From JAKLIN01 sp049288015 (GTDB lineage Archaea; Nanobdellota; Nanobdellia; Pacearchaeales; GW2011-AR1), in NCBI GenBank assembly GCA_049288015.1, contig JBAQGX010000001.1:1-64000 (forward strand): DNA of 64,000 nucleotides. The letters are read 5' to 3'. The notes under the pieces were generated by a model that saw nothing but the letters and a program-made list of their open reading frames with translations, was not told the origin of the DNA and ran no database searches. Position 1 is the stretch's first letter, and each line of letters starts with the position of its first letter. Position numbers and translations under genes: made by a program. Positions 43,616-51,649 of this stretch are shown here, piece by piece.

Positions 43616-43652
43616 CAGAACAATTTGGACTCAAAATTTGTTCCTCTAGATA

Positions 43653-45089
43653 TTAATAGCTTCTACCAAAATAAGTCCAATATTTTGCGGGTTTTCCGCA
43701 ATGTACACATTCTCCAGAGATTTTTTCTTGATCAAACGGAATAACTCTTGAACCAGCTCCTTTTGTTTGGTCTTTGATTTCTTCTTCGCAATCTTTATCT
43801 CCACAGAATTTTGCAAGAACCAACTTCTTGTTTTTTACCTCTTTAGTAAATTGATTCCAGGTATTAACTTTAATTATTTGAGAATCTAGAAACTTCTTTG
43901 CCCTTTCAAACATAGAGCTCTGAATATCTTCAATTATTTTTTTTGTTTCACCTTTGATCTTATTTATTTTTATGAACTCTTTTTTCCCGTTATCTCTTCT
44001 TACTAAAACAACTTGCTCCTTTTCTAAATCTTTTGGACCAATTTCTAATCTAATTGGTACACCTTTTAGCTCGTACTCAGAATATTTCCAGCCCGGAGAG
44101 TATTCTTCTCTTTCATCTATTGTTACTTCAAATTCTTTATTTAATTCTTTATAGATCTCTCTTGCTTTTTTTAGAACTTTTTCTTTTTCCGAAGAAACTA
44201 TTGGAATTATTACAATCTGTGTTGGTGCTACGTTTGGAGGAAGAACCAGCCCTTTATTATCTGAATGTGCCATTACTAAAGCACCTATAAGTCTTGTTGA
44301 AAATCCCCATGAAGACTGCCAAGGAAGAGCTTTTTTTCCATTCTTATCAAGGTAAGAGATTCCAAAGCTTTTTGCAAATCCTTGACCAAGATTATGAGAA
44401 GTACCACATTGAAGGGCTTTTCCCTCTAGAGTAAAACTTTCTATTGTGGTAGTATATTTTGCTCCTGCGAATTTTTCTTTATCTGTTTTTTTGCCCTTTA
44501 TTAAAGGAATAGCCAAAAGATTGTTGCAAAGCTTTTCATATTCGTTTAGGAACAGAACTACTTCTTTATCACATTCAGATTCTGTTTCATAAACACAGTG
44601 ACCTTCCTGCCACAAGAACTCCCTGCTTCTTAAGAATAATTTGCATTGCGACACTTCCCATCTTACAACATTACACCACTGGTTTATTCTCAATGGAAGA
44701 TCTCTCCAGCTTCTTATCCATCTTGAATATGCATCATATATTATTGTTTCTGATGTGGGTCTTAATGCAATTCTTTCTTCAGAATCTGTTTTTTCAAGCC
44801 AAGCAACTTCTGCCTCAAATCCTTTTGCATGCTCTGATTCTTTTTTGAAAAATGATTCTGGTATAAACATAGGAAAATAAGCATTTGAGACATTTTTTTG
44901 CTTTAATACTTTGTTAAAATAATCCTGAATCTTCTGCCAAATAGCATATCCATATGGCTTGATTATCATTGTCCCTTTCACGGGACCGTATTCTGCCAGT
45001 CCTGATTTGAGACAAACTTGTGTATACCATTCTGGCATATCTTCTTCTTTTTTTATTGTTATTCCTTCTTCCGATTTCTTATTTTCCAT
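43653..45089 (-). CDS. proS: Prolyl-tRNA synthetase, archaeal/eukaryotic type
   Basis: This class II synthetase of 478 aa has motif 1 'GTMIIKPYGYAIWQKIQD', 'ALRPTSETIIYDAYSRWIRS', motif 2 'RWEVSQCKLFLRSREFLWQEGH', and motif 3 'STRLIGALVMAHSD'. The anticodon domain and a C-terminal zinc-binding domain (CGDKDC, CVHCGKP) follow, ending in the typical FGRSY. This is the archaeal form without the bacterial editing insertion. HtrA lies 1 bp upstream. Confidence 0.96.
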   Translation of the reverse strand: MENKKSEEGITIKKEEDMPEWYTQVCLKSGLAEYGPVKGTMIIKPYGYAIWQKIQDYFNKVLKQKNVSNAYFPMFIPESFFKKESEHAKGFEAEVAWLEKTDSEERIALRPTSETIIYDAYSRWIRSWRDLPLRINQWCNVVRWEVSQCKLFLRSREFLWQEGHCVYETESECDKEVVLFLNEYEKLCNNLLAIPLIKGKKTDKEKFAGAKYTTTIESFTLEGKALQCGTSHNLGQGFAKSFGISYLDKNGKKALPWQSSWGFSTRLIGALVMAHSDNKGLVLPPNVAPTQIVIIPIVSSEKEKVLKKAREIYKELNKEFEVTIDEREEYSPGWKYSEYELKGVPIRLEIGPKDLEKEQVVLVRRDNGKKEFIKINKIKGETKKIIEDIQSSMFERAKKFLDSQIIKVNTWNQFTKEVKNKKLVLAKFCGDKDCEEEIKDQTKGAGSRVIPFDQEKISGECVHCGKPAKYWTYFGRSY

Positions 45090-45090
45090 T

Positions 45091-45960
45091 TCAATTTATT
45101 AAAGCCCCACTAAGATTTTGCTGCGAGATTTCATTGATTACTTGCTTTATATAATTTGATTCTAAGGCAAATCCAAGATTTTCTCCGTTATCTATTTTGA
45201 AGTTATTTATCCCAATAACTTGCCCATCTTGATTAATTAAAGGACCCCCAGAATTTCCGGGATTTAGAGAAGCGTCTGTTTGCAAGTATATATTTAACCC
45301 GTTTGAACCTGGCCTATTTATACCAGAGATTATCCCCTCTGAGACTGAAAACTGCAATCCAAGAGGGTCTCCAATTGCTATCACCTTATCTCCAACTTGC
45401 ACATTACTAGAATTCCCTAAAGTTAAAGCACTATAGTTTCCAGGAATTTTTAATAAAGCTATATCAAATATCTCATTATACCCAACAAGTTGGGCATTTA
45501 TAGTTTGTTTATTGCTAGTTACTACTTGTATTTTAGAAGTTATTTTATTATCATCATCTGATAGTACATGGGCATTTGTAACAATGTATCCATCGGGGTT
45601 TATTATAAATCCCGTACCTTGTCCTACTAAAGTTAATATGGTTACTACAGAGGGGTCTACTGATTGAATTATCCCTGAAAAATCATCTGTTGAACTTGCT
45701 TTGATCAAACTTATTTGCTGCTGGACTTGTTGTTGACTACTTATTGTGTTATTTTGAAGTTTCAATAAGTTTGAAGTTATAGAGTTGAGCTGGGACTGTG
45801 TGTTAACTTGTAATTCAGATATATTATTCTTTAAATTTGCGTAATTCTGTGTTTCTTGAATATATACTGAATACATCATGAAACCGAGTAAAATTATCAT
45901 AACAATTACAAAGAAGCTAAAGCTTCCAATAAGAATTTTATGGTGCCTCTTTAGTGCCAT
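45091..45960 (-). CDS. Membrane-anchored HtrA/DegS-like serine protease without PDZ
   Basis: The 289-aa protein has an N-terminal transmembrane helix (about 9-33), a Gln/Asn-rich coiled coil (about 35-90) and a trypsin-fold domain. The triad is visible as H131 (TNAHV), D166 (FDIALLK) and S237 (GNSGGP). HtrA proteases act in extracytoplasmic quality control. The protein ends right after the protease domain, so no PDZ domain is present; the coiled coil may form trimers instead. It shares a transcript with proS. Confidence 0.9.
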   Translation of the reverse strand: MALKRHHKILIGSFSFFVIVMIILLGFMMYSVYIQETQNYANLKNNISELQVNTQSQLNSITSNLLKLQNNTISSQQQVQQQISLIKASSTDDFSGIIQSVDPSVVTILTLVGQGTGFIINPDGYIVTNAHVLSDDDNKITSKIQVVTSNKQTINAQLVGYNEIFDIALLKIPGNYSALTLGNSSNVQVGDKVIAIGDPLGLQFSVSEGIISGINRPGSNGLNIYLQTDASLNPGNSGGPLINQDGQVIGINNFKIDNGENLGFALESNYIKQVINEISQQNLSGALIN

Positions 45961-46010
45961 TTTTTTATAACAAGAACAATCTATAAAAACTTAACCTTGC
46001 TTGAGGTTTT

Positions 46011-46082
46011 AGGCTTGTGGTGCAACGGATAGCACAACCGGCTTCGGACCGGTTAATCGGGGTTCGAATCCTCGCAGGCCTA
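46011..46082 (+). tRNA. tRNA-Arg (anticodon UCG)
   Basis: A 72-nt cloverleaf with acceptor AGGCTTG/CAGGCCT, D stem GTGC/GCAC, anticodon stem ACCGG/CCGGT and loop CTTCGGA, giving anticodon UCG. The T arm is CGGGG-TTCGAAT-CCTCG. Its discriminator base directly abuts the stop codon of the convergent gatB gene. Confidence 0.94.
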
Positions 46083-47453
46083 TTATTTTAATTTTTTAAC
46101 CAGTATTTCTCGGACTATTTGATTATCTGCTCTTCCTTTGGATTCTTTCATTACCTGTCCGATTAAGAAGTTCAGGGCAGAGTTTTCTCCTTTTTTGTAA
46201 TCTTCTATTGCTTTCTTGTTTTCCTTCATAACTTTTTCAATTAGACTTTCAATTTCTTTGATATTTGTTATCTTTTCATTTCCTTTAAACTCTTTTTCTG
46301 GTGAAAACGATTTAGGGATAAATTTATTGAGCATTTTTTTGGCTTGTTCTTCCGTAATTCTTCCTTTCTTCAACATATCTAAAAGTTCAATGAAATGTTC
46401 TGGTTTGATTTCAATGTTTGGAGAATCCAAAGAGGTTTTGTTATAATTCAAAACTCTTAATAACTCTACAGTTACCCAAGGGACGGCTAGTTTAGGTTCA
46501 ACTTTATTTATTACTTTTTCAAAGAACTCAGCTATTTCAAGTTTTTTTGAAAGAATCTGAGCGTATTTTTCGGGTATATTATATTTCTTTATTAACTTCT
46601 GTAACTTTTCTTGAGGTGTTTCAGGGAGTGAGCTCTTTATTTTTTCTATTCTTGAATCATCAAGTATAATCATTGGTAAGTCTGGATCTGAGATGAATTT
46701 GTAATCTTGTTCTGCTTCTTTTTCACGCATTTTTTTTGTAATTCCTTTTGCTTCGTCAAACATTCTTGTTTCTTTTGTTTTTGGAACACCTTCTTTTTTT
46801 TGACGTGATTCTTCATACTCTATTGCAGATTTTATATTCTTAATACTATTGACATTTTTTATTTCAACTCTCTCGCCTTTTAGTTCTGGGAGTGAAACGT
46901 TTACGTCTGCTTTTAATCCTGAATTTTTATCTATGGATTTTATGTAACCAAGAGTTATGATCAATTGTTTCAACCAATCGGATACTTCTTCTGATGATTT
47001 GAAATCAGGTTCTGTAACTATCTCAATAAGAGGGCTTCCGGATTTATTATAATCAATTTCCCCTGTTTTTGGATTCCAAGCGGCGGGATCTTCTTCAAGG
47101 TGAACCTCTCTTATCCTGATTCCAAGAAATTTTCCATTAACTCCAACGGGTGAAGCGTGAGCTCCTGAAATTGTATTTTGATATCCCTTTGGTAAATCTG
47201 GCCAATCATAATGCTTCCTTTGCCAAACAAGTTCCTTATTTATTTTACATTCTAAAATTAATGCTGTTTGAATTGTCCTATTTATTGCTTCTTTATTAGG
47301 AAGCATGGGCTTTGATCCAGGCTGAGCAGTGCAGATTGGGCAAATGTGAGTATTCGGTTTTGTAAGCTTTGCTCCATGAATAGATTTACATGTACAAAAT
47401 AATTTTTCTTTTGTATCTAAATAACCATGAATTTCCAATCCTATCATGACCAT
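46083..47453 (-). CDS. gatB: Aspartyl/glutamyl-tRNA amidotransferase subunit B
   Basis: GatB is the kinase/tRNA-binding subunit of GatCAB, which converts Asp-tRNA(Asn) to Asn-tRNA (or Glu-tRNA(Gln) to Gln-tRNA). The 456-aa protein has 'IGLEIHGYLDTKEKLFC', CKS/CPIC zinc cysteines, 'GYQNTISGAHASPVGVNG', 'VHLEEDPAAWNP', 'SGSPLIEIVTEPDFKSSEEV' and 'LKADVNVSL', then a C-terminal tail domain with 'PKSFSPEKEF'. It is shorter than paralogous GatE. gatC and gatA lie 6 kb away on the plus strand. Confidence 0.94.
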   Translation of the reverse strand: MVMIGLEIHGYLDTKEKLFCTCKSIHGAKLTKPNTHICPICTAQPGSKPMLPNKEAINRTIQTALILECKINKELVWQRKHYDWPDLPKGYQNTISGAHASPVGVNGKFLGIRIREVHLEEDPAAWNPKTGEIDYNKSGSPLIEIVTEPDFKSSEEVSDWLKQLIITLGYIKSIDKNSGLKADVNVSLPELKGERVEIKNVNSIKNIKSAIEYEESRQKKEGVPKTKETRMFDEAKGITKKMREKEAEQDYKFISDPDLPMIILDDSRIEKIKSSLPETPQEKLQKLIKKYNIPEKYAQILSKKLEIAEFFEKVINKVEPKLAVPWVTVELLRVLNYNKTSLDSPNIEIKPEHFIELLDMLKKGRITEEQAKKMLNKFIPKSFSPEKEFKGNEKITNIKEIESLIEKVMKENKKAIEDYKKGENSALNFLIGQVMKESKGRADNQIVREILVKKLK

Positions 47454-47524
47454 TTTAAACTTAAATTTAAAGAATTTATTAAGTTAATGGATAGTTTTTT
47501 ATAGATTTTAATTTTATACTCTTT

Positions 47525-48823
47525 ATGGAATCGAAAGCACAACCCGGAGATTATGTTGAAATTTCTTTAATGAAAAGTTCCTATGAAGGAACTATTCTTC
47601 AGACTCCTGAATCGGAGAAAGGAATTATTCTCTTAAAGCTAAAGTCAGGTTACAATTTTGGTATAAATCGTAAAGATATTGTTGAAATAAAAGTTCTTAA
47701 GAAATTTTCTCCTGAAGAAAAGAAAGAAGTTGAAATAAAGAAGGATAAGGAAAAGCCTAATGTTGCATTAATAATTACCGGAGGAACAATTGCTTCAAGA
47801 CTAGATCCTCGAACAGGGGGTGTTGATCCTTTGATAAAACCAGCAGATTTCTTTAAATTTTATCCTGAAATTTTTGAAAAAGTTAATGTTCTAAAAGTTG
47901 AAATTCCTTTTACTAAAGCTTCAGAAGATATTGATTATAAAGATTGGCAAAAACTTGCGAAGATTGCTGGAGAACTTCTTAATGATGGAAGTATTCAAGG
48001 CATTATAATTGCTCATGGAACTGATTTTTTACACTATACTTCTTCTGCACTATCTTTTTTTCTAAGGGATTTAAATAAACCTGTTGTGATGACTTATTCT
48101 CAAAGAAGTAGTGATAGGGCTAGCAGTGATGCAAGATTGAATTTACAGTGTGCAGCTATCGCAGCGATTTCCGACATCGCTGAGGTGATGATTGTTGGTC
48201 ATGGTACAACAAATGATGATTTTTGCTATGCAATGCCTGGGTCAAAGACCAGGAAAATGCATAGCTCAAGAAGGGACGCTTTTAAGGCAGTGAATGCAGA
48301 ACCCTATGCAAAGATTTTTCCAGATAAAATAAACAAAATGTCTGATTATAATCTAAGGAATAAGAACAAGGTTAAAGTTGACTCCAAATTTGAGGAAAGA
48401 GTTGCTTTGGTTAAGGTCTGTCCAGGGCAGGATCCGGATATTTTAGACTATTACTTAAAAAACAAGTATAAAGGAATTGTCTTAGAAATGAGTGGATTAG
48501 GACATGTTCCGACATATAGATCAAGGAAATCTTGGATAAGAAAACTTAAGGAAATTCAGGCAAAGGGGCTTATAATATGTGCTGCTGCTCAGACTATCTA
48601 TGGAAGACTTGATCCTTATGTTTACTCGAACGGAAGAGAAATCCTTGAAACAGGAGTTATTTATCTTGAAGATATGCTTTCTGAAACTGCTCTGGTTAAG
48701 CTGGGCTGGGTTTTAGGGCATGATGAATGGGCTAAAAATAAGGATAAAATCAGGGAAAAAATGCTTGAAAATTTTGCCCATGAAATCAATAAAAGACTTG
48801 AATTTGAAGCTTTTGAAGGATGA
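47525..48823 (+). CDS. gatD: Glutamyl-tRNA(Gln) amidotransferase subunit D
   Basis: GatD is the archaeal L-asparaginase-type glutaminase of GatDE, which makes Gln-tRNA from Glu-tRNA(Gln). The 432-aa protein has an N-terminal SH3-like domain (about 1-75), then 'VALIITGGTIASRLDPRTGG' with the catalytic Thr, 'IIAHGTDFLHYTSSAL' with second Thr and Asp, and 'MSGLGHVPT'. Motif order matches family GatD. Its partner gatE is 1.3 kb downstream, separated by two unrelated genes. Confidence 0.95.
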   Translation: MESKAQPGDYVEISLMKSSYEGTILQTPESEKGIILLKLKSGYNFGINRKDIVEIKVLKKFSPEEKKEVEIKKDKEKPNVALIITGGTIASRLDPRTGGVDPLIKPADFFKFYPEIFEKVNVLKVEIPFTKASEDIDYKDWQKLAKIAGELLNDGSIQGIIIAHGTDFLHYTSSALSFFLRDLNKPVVMTYSQRSSDRASSDARLNLQCAAIAAISDIAEVMIVGHGTTNDDFCYAMPGSKTRKMHSSRRDAFKAVNAEPYAKIFPDKINKMSDYNLRNKNKVKVDSKFEERVALVKVCPGQDPDILDYYLKNKYKGIVLEMSGLGHVPTYRSRKSWIRKLKEIQAKGLIICAAAQTIYGRLDPYVYSNGREILETGVIYLEDMLSETALVKLGWVLGHDEWAKNKDKIREKMLENFAHEINKRLEFEAFEG

Positions 48824-48885
48824 TGTTTTAACTACCTAGGAGTTACAATCATAAGATTTATAAGGATAAATGGAGAAGATCTTTT

Positions 48886-49290
48886 ATGCCTAATCCAAGA
48901 TATTTAACGGAAAATGGACAACCTCAGGTTGAACTCTTGAAAAAGCTTAGCCTAGCCAAGAGAACATTCTATGAGAATCTACCTAGCTTTTGTCAACAAA
49001 ATTATCTTAATCTAGAAGAATTAAAATCCATTGATGGTGTTTTTTTAATTGGTTCACATGCTACAAAAAATGAGTGGCATAATGATTCTAGCGATCTAGA
49101 CCTTAAGTTGATTAATTCCAGAGCTGTACCAGAAAATCTTTGGAGATATAAAAGAATAATTCTAGATCCTATTTTATGTGATCAGAGTAAAGAAAAGAGG
49201 TATTGGATAGATTTGTATTTCGCACTAAAAAATTATCAGGTTACTTCCCCAAAATGGGATTTAACTAAATATTGGAATGAAGACATTTAA
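48886..49290 (+). CDS. Small nucleotidyltransferase-fold protein, unknown target
   Basis: This 134-aa protein has the minimal polymerase-beta-type nucleotidyltransferase signature: 'FLIGSHATKNEW' with G56-S57, a pair of metal-binding Asp residues at D70 and D72 (SSDLDLKLI), and a candidate third carboxylate D109 (WIDLYF). The helix ahead of the motif is short. Such stand-alone domains occur in toxin modules (MNT, AbiEii/MenT) and in tRNA or antibiotic modification. The following gene overlaps it by 14 bp. TATA-like AGATTTATAAGG lies about 29 bp upstream, so the pair has its own promoter. The fold is fairly clear; the target is unknown. Confidence 0.65.
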   Translation: MPNPRYLTENGQPQVELLKKLSLAKRTFYENLPSFCQQNYLNLEELKSIDGVFLIGSHATKNEWHNDSSDLDLKLINSRAVPENLWRYKRIILDPILCDQSKEKRYWIDLYFALKNYQVTSPKWDLTKYWNEDI

Positions 49291-50101
49291 TCAATCAAAA
49301 GTTTTAATTGAAAGCTCTAGAAAGGGCTCTAATCCAGGGGGATTTTGTACATATACAGATGAAAGAAGAACATTTCCAGGTTATTTTAAATATTGTACTG
49401 GGGCTAGACTTCCTCATTCTTCTTATCTAAAGCCGGAACATCAACCAATTTATGAAGCAGTAACTTTTGAACTAGCTAGGAGATTAGGCTTGAAGACCCC
49501 TAATTTTTTTGTTTTATTAAACAACAAGGGAAATCTGATTTTTGATGAGTCAAATAAGTCTCTTTTAAATGGCCATTCCGGAAGATTTTGTTATTTTTTT
49601 TCTGAAAAAATTGATGAACCTCATAATGTTCAAGATTTAGATAAAATAGGAAATAAACTTGTTGGAGATGAAAAAGTTTATTTAGATAGCCTGGGAATTT
49701 CAGATGTAATAGGAAAAAGGCAGAACTATATGGTTCTTCCAAAAAATGGAGAATTTGAAGTTTCTTACATTGATCTTGGTTGTAGTTTTGTATATGCAAC
49801 TGATGGAATTATTCGTTTACCTCACAGTTTAGAAAATTATCTAAGAAATGGTTCTCAAAAAAAAGATAAATGCAATCTTAAAAATAAGAGTATTATTGGT
49901 GCAGATAATAATTCACTAGTTAATTTGGATGAACTTGTTTATCATTTTAATGGCTTAACTGTACCCTGCCTTAATCCCTTTTCAAGGGTTCCAATATCCA
50001 ATCTAATTTCAAGCGATGAAATAAACGAGATAGATCAATATCTTGTTCATGGACTATGCCAGAGTTTACATGAATATAAGGAAGAAGGATTGCTGGTTTA
50101 G
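49277..50101 (+). CDS. Putative HipA/PI3-4-kinase-like protein paired with nucleotidyltransferase
   Basis: This 274-aa protein has no certain family. Its layout is reminiscent of atypical kinases: K52-P53 in 'SSYLKPEHQPIYEAV' (candidate ATP Lys), E60/E65, 'LARRLGLKTP', then SDVIGKRQNYMV (143-154) resembling a catalytic-loop DxxxxxxxN, and IDLGC (165-169) like a metal-binding DFG. The C-terminal third is divergent. It overlaps the nucleotidyltransferase gene by 14 bp, so the two are translationally coupled. A kinase that controls or modifies the NTase is a reasonable but unproved reading. Confidence 0.45.
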   Translation: MKTFNQSKVLIESSRKGSNPGGFCTYTDERRTFPGYFKYCTGARLPHSSYLKPEHQPIYEAVTFELARRLGLKTPNFFVLLNNKGNLIFDESNKSLLNGHSGRFCYFFSEKIDEPHNVQDLDKIGNKLVGDEKVYLDSLGISDVIGKRQNYMVLPKNGEFEVSYIDLGCSFVYATDGIIRLPHSLENYLRNGSQKKDKCNLKNKSIIGADNNSLVNLDELVYHFNGLTVPCLNPFSRVPISNLISSDEINEIDQYLVHGLCQSLHEYKEEGLLV

Positions 50102-50139
50102 ACATTAAATTTAATAAATACTATTTCCCTTTATTTTTA

Positions 50140-51597
50140 ATGGATAGTGAAAAGGTAAATTATTCTGAATTGGGTCTTAAATGTGGGCTGGAAATTCACC
50201 AACAGCTAAACACTAAAAAACTATTTTGCGATTGTCCTTCTCTTTTAAGGAGCGAAGATCCAGATTTCTTTATTAGAAGAAAATTACATGCTGTTGCCGG
50301 AGAAAGTGGGGAAGTTGATGTAGCTGCGAAGTATCAGTCTTCTTTAAATAAAAATTTTGTTTATCAAGGTTATGAAGATACTACTTGTCTTGTTGAACTA
50401 GATGAATCTCCCCCTAGAGAAATTAATAAGGACGCTCTTAAAATTGCAGTTCAAGTTTCTTTATTATTAAATTGTAAAATAATTCCGATTACCCAAATAA
50501 TGAGAAAAACAGTGATTGATGGTAGTAACACTTCCGGATTTCAGAGGACGGTTTTAATCGCAGGAGACGGATATGTTGACACCGCTTCCGGTAGAATTGG
50601 AATTCAATCTATTTGCCTAGAAGAAGATTCTGCAAGGATAATATCGGAGAAGGACAATGAAGTTACTTACAGGCTTGATAGGCTAGGTATTCCTTTAATT
50701 GAGATTGCAACATTTCCGGATATTTCTAATCCTGAAGCTGCAAGAGAAGTTGCTCTTTATATTGGAAATGTTTTGAGAAGCTGTGATGTTAAAAGAGGTA
50801 TAGGTACTATAAGGCAGGATGTTAATATGTCTCTTAGAAAATTAGGGGGAACGAGGATAGAAATTAAAGGTGTTCAAGAACCTTCTTTGATTGTAAAAAC
50901 TATTAATTCTGAGATTGAAAGAGAGGTTAAAGAAAATAAAAAAGTTGAGCCTCAGGTTAGAAAAGCATTGCCTGATGGATCTACTGAATTTTTGAGACCT
51001 ATGCCAGGAGCTTCTAGGATGTACCCTGAAACAGATTTACCCCTATTAAGAATAAGAAAGGAGTTTATAGATGAAGTAAAAAGAAGTCTTCCTAAACTGT
51101 CTTCTGAAATTGCAGGTGAGTTGAAGAAATATGGTTTGCATGAGGAACTAATAAAATTAATATTAAAAGGAAATAAAGTTGAAGAATTTAATGAACTTGT
51201 TCTTGTAAATAAGAACCCTGAACTAGTTGCAAAAGTTCTAGTTCTTTACCCTAAAGAATTGGCTTCTAAAAATAATTTAAGTGAAGATAAAGTGAGTAAG
51301 ATTTTGAATAAAGATATTCTAGTAGAGATTTTGGAATCTGTTGCGAAAAAGAAGATTAATGAAAGGCAAGTAAAAGATGTTCTGGAGAGAATTGTAACTG
51401 GAATAGAATTTTCTGAGGCTGTCAAGTTTGAAGAACATGATTCTGATAAACTTGAAGAAAAGATTATTAATTTAATCAGAGAAAAACCAGGATTGTCTGG
51501 GAATGCTTATATGGGTTTGTTGATGAAAGAGTTCAAAAGAAGAATTGATGCTAAAACTCTGATGGAAATTATTTCAAAACATCTTAAAAAAGATTGA
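50140..51597 (+). CDS. gatE: Glutamyl-tRNA(Gln) amidotransferase subunit E, lacking GAD-like insertion
   Basis: GatE binds Glu-tRNA(Gln) and activates it for amidation by GatD. The 485-aa protein has 'GLKCGLEIHQQLNTKKLFC', 'AKYQSSLNKNFVY', 'RKTVIDGSNTSGFQRT', 'LDRLGIPLIEIATFPDISNPEAA', 'TIRQDVNMSL' and 'GASRMYPETDLPLLRI', and a C-terminal tail domain. Typical GatE has an AspRS-like GAD insertion (about 110 residues) between the VNMSL region and the RMYPETD motif; here only about 50 residues intervene, so the insertion is missing. AspRS lies 52 bp downstream. Confidence 0.92.
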   Translation: MDSEKVNYSELGLKCGLEIHQQLNTKKLFCDCPSLLRSEDPDFFIRRKLHAVAGESGEVDVAAKYQSSLNKNFVYQGYEDTTCLVELDESPPREINKDALKIAVQVSLLLNCKIIPITQIMRKTVIDGSNTSGFQRTVLIAGDGYVDTASGRIGIQSICLEEDSARIISEKDNEVTYRLDRLGIPLIEIATFPDISNPEAAREVALYIGNVLRSCDVKRGIGTIRQDVNMSLRKLGGTRIEIKGVQEPSLIVKTINSEIEREVKENKKVEPQVRKALPDGSTEFLRPMPGASRMYPETDLPLLRIRKEFIDEVKRSLPKLSSEIAGELKKYGLHEELIKLILKGNKVEEFNELVLVNKNPELVAKVLVLYPKELASKNNLSEDKVSKILNKDILVEILESVAKKKINERQVKDVLERIVTGIEFSEAVKFEEHDSDKLEEKIINLIREKPGLSGNAYMGLLMKEFKRRIDAKTLMEIISKHLKKD

Positions 51598-51649
51598 TAT
51601 TCAAAAGAATTACCATTAATTTTAAATATAACTTTCCTATCTGATTTTA

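Noticed and set aside
43402..43623. Minus-strand reading frame of 73 codons in the gap after the DHH gene
   Set aside because: Ser/Lys-rich composition is the mirror of a plus-strand Glu/Lys helix; there is no promoter-like element at its start and no family resemblance.
46083..51597. GatB and GatE as a recent tandem duplication
   Set aside because: They are the ancient paralogues of two different complexes; motifs match GatB and GatE separately and each has its own partners (GatCA, GatD).
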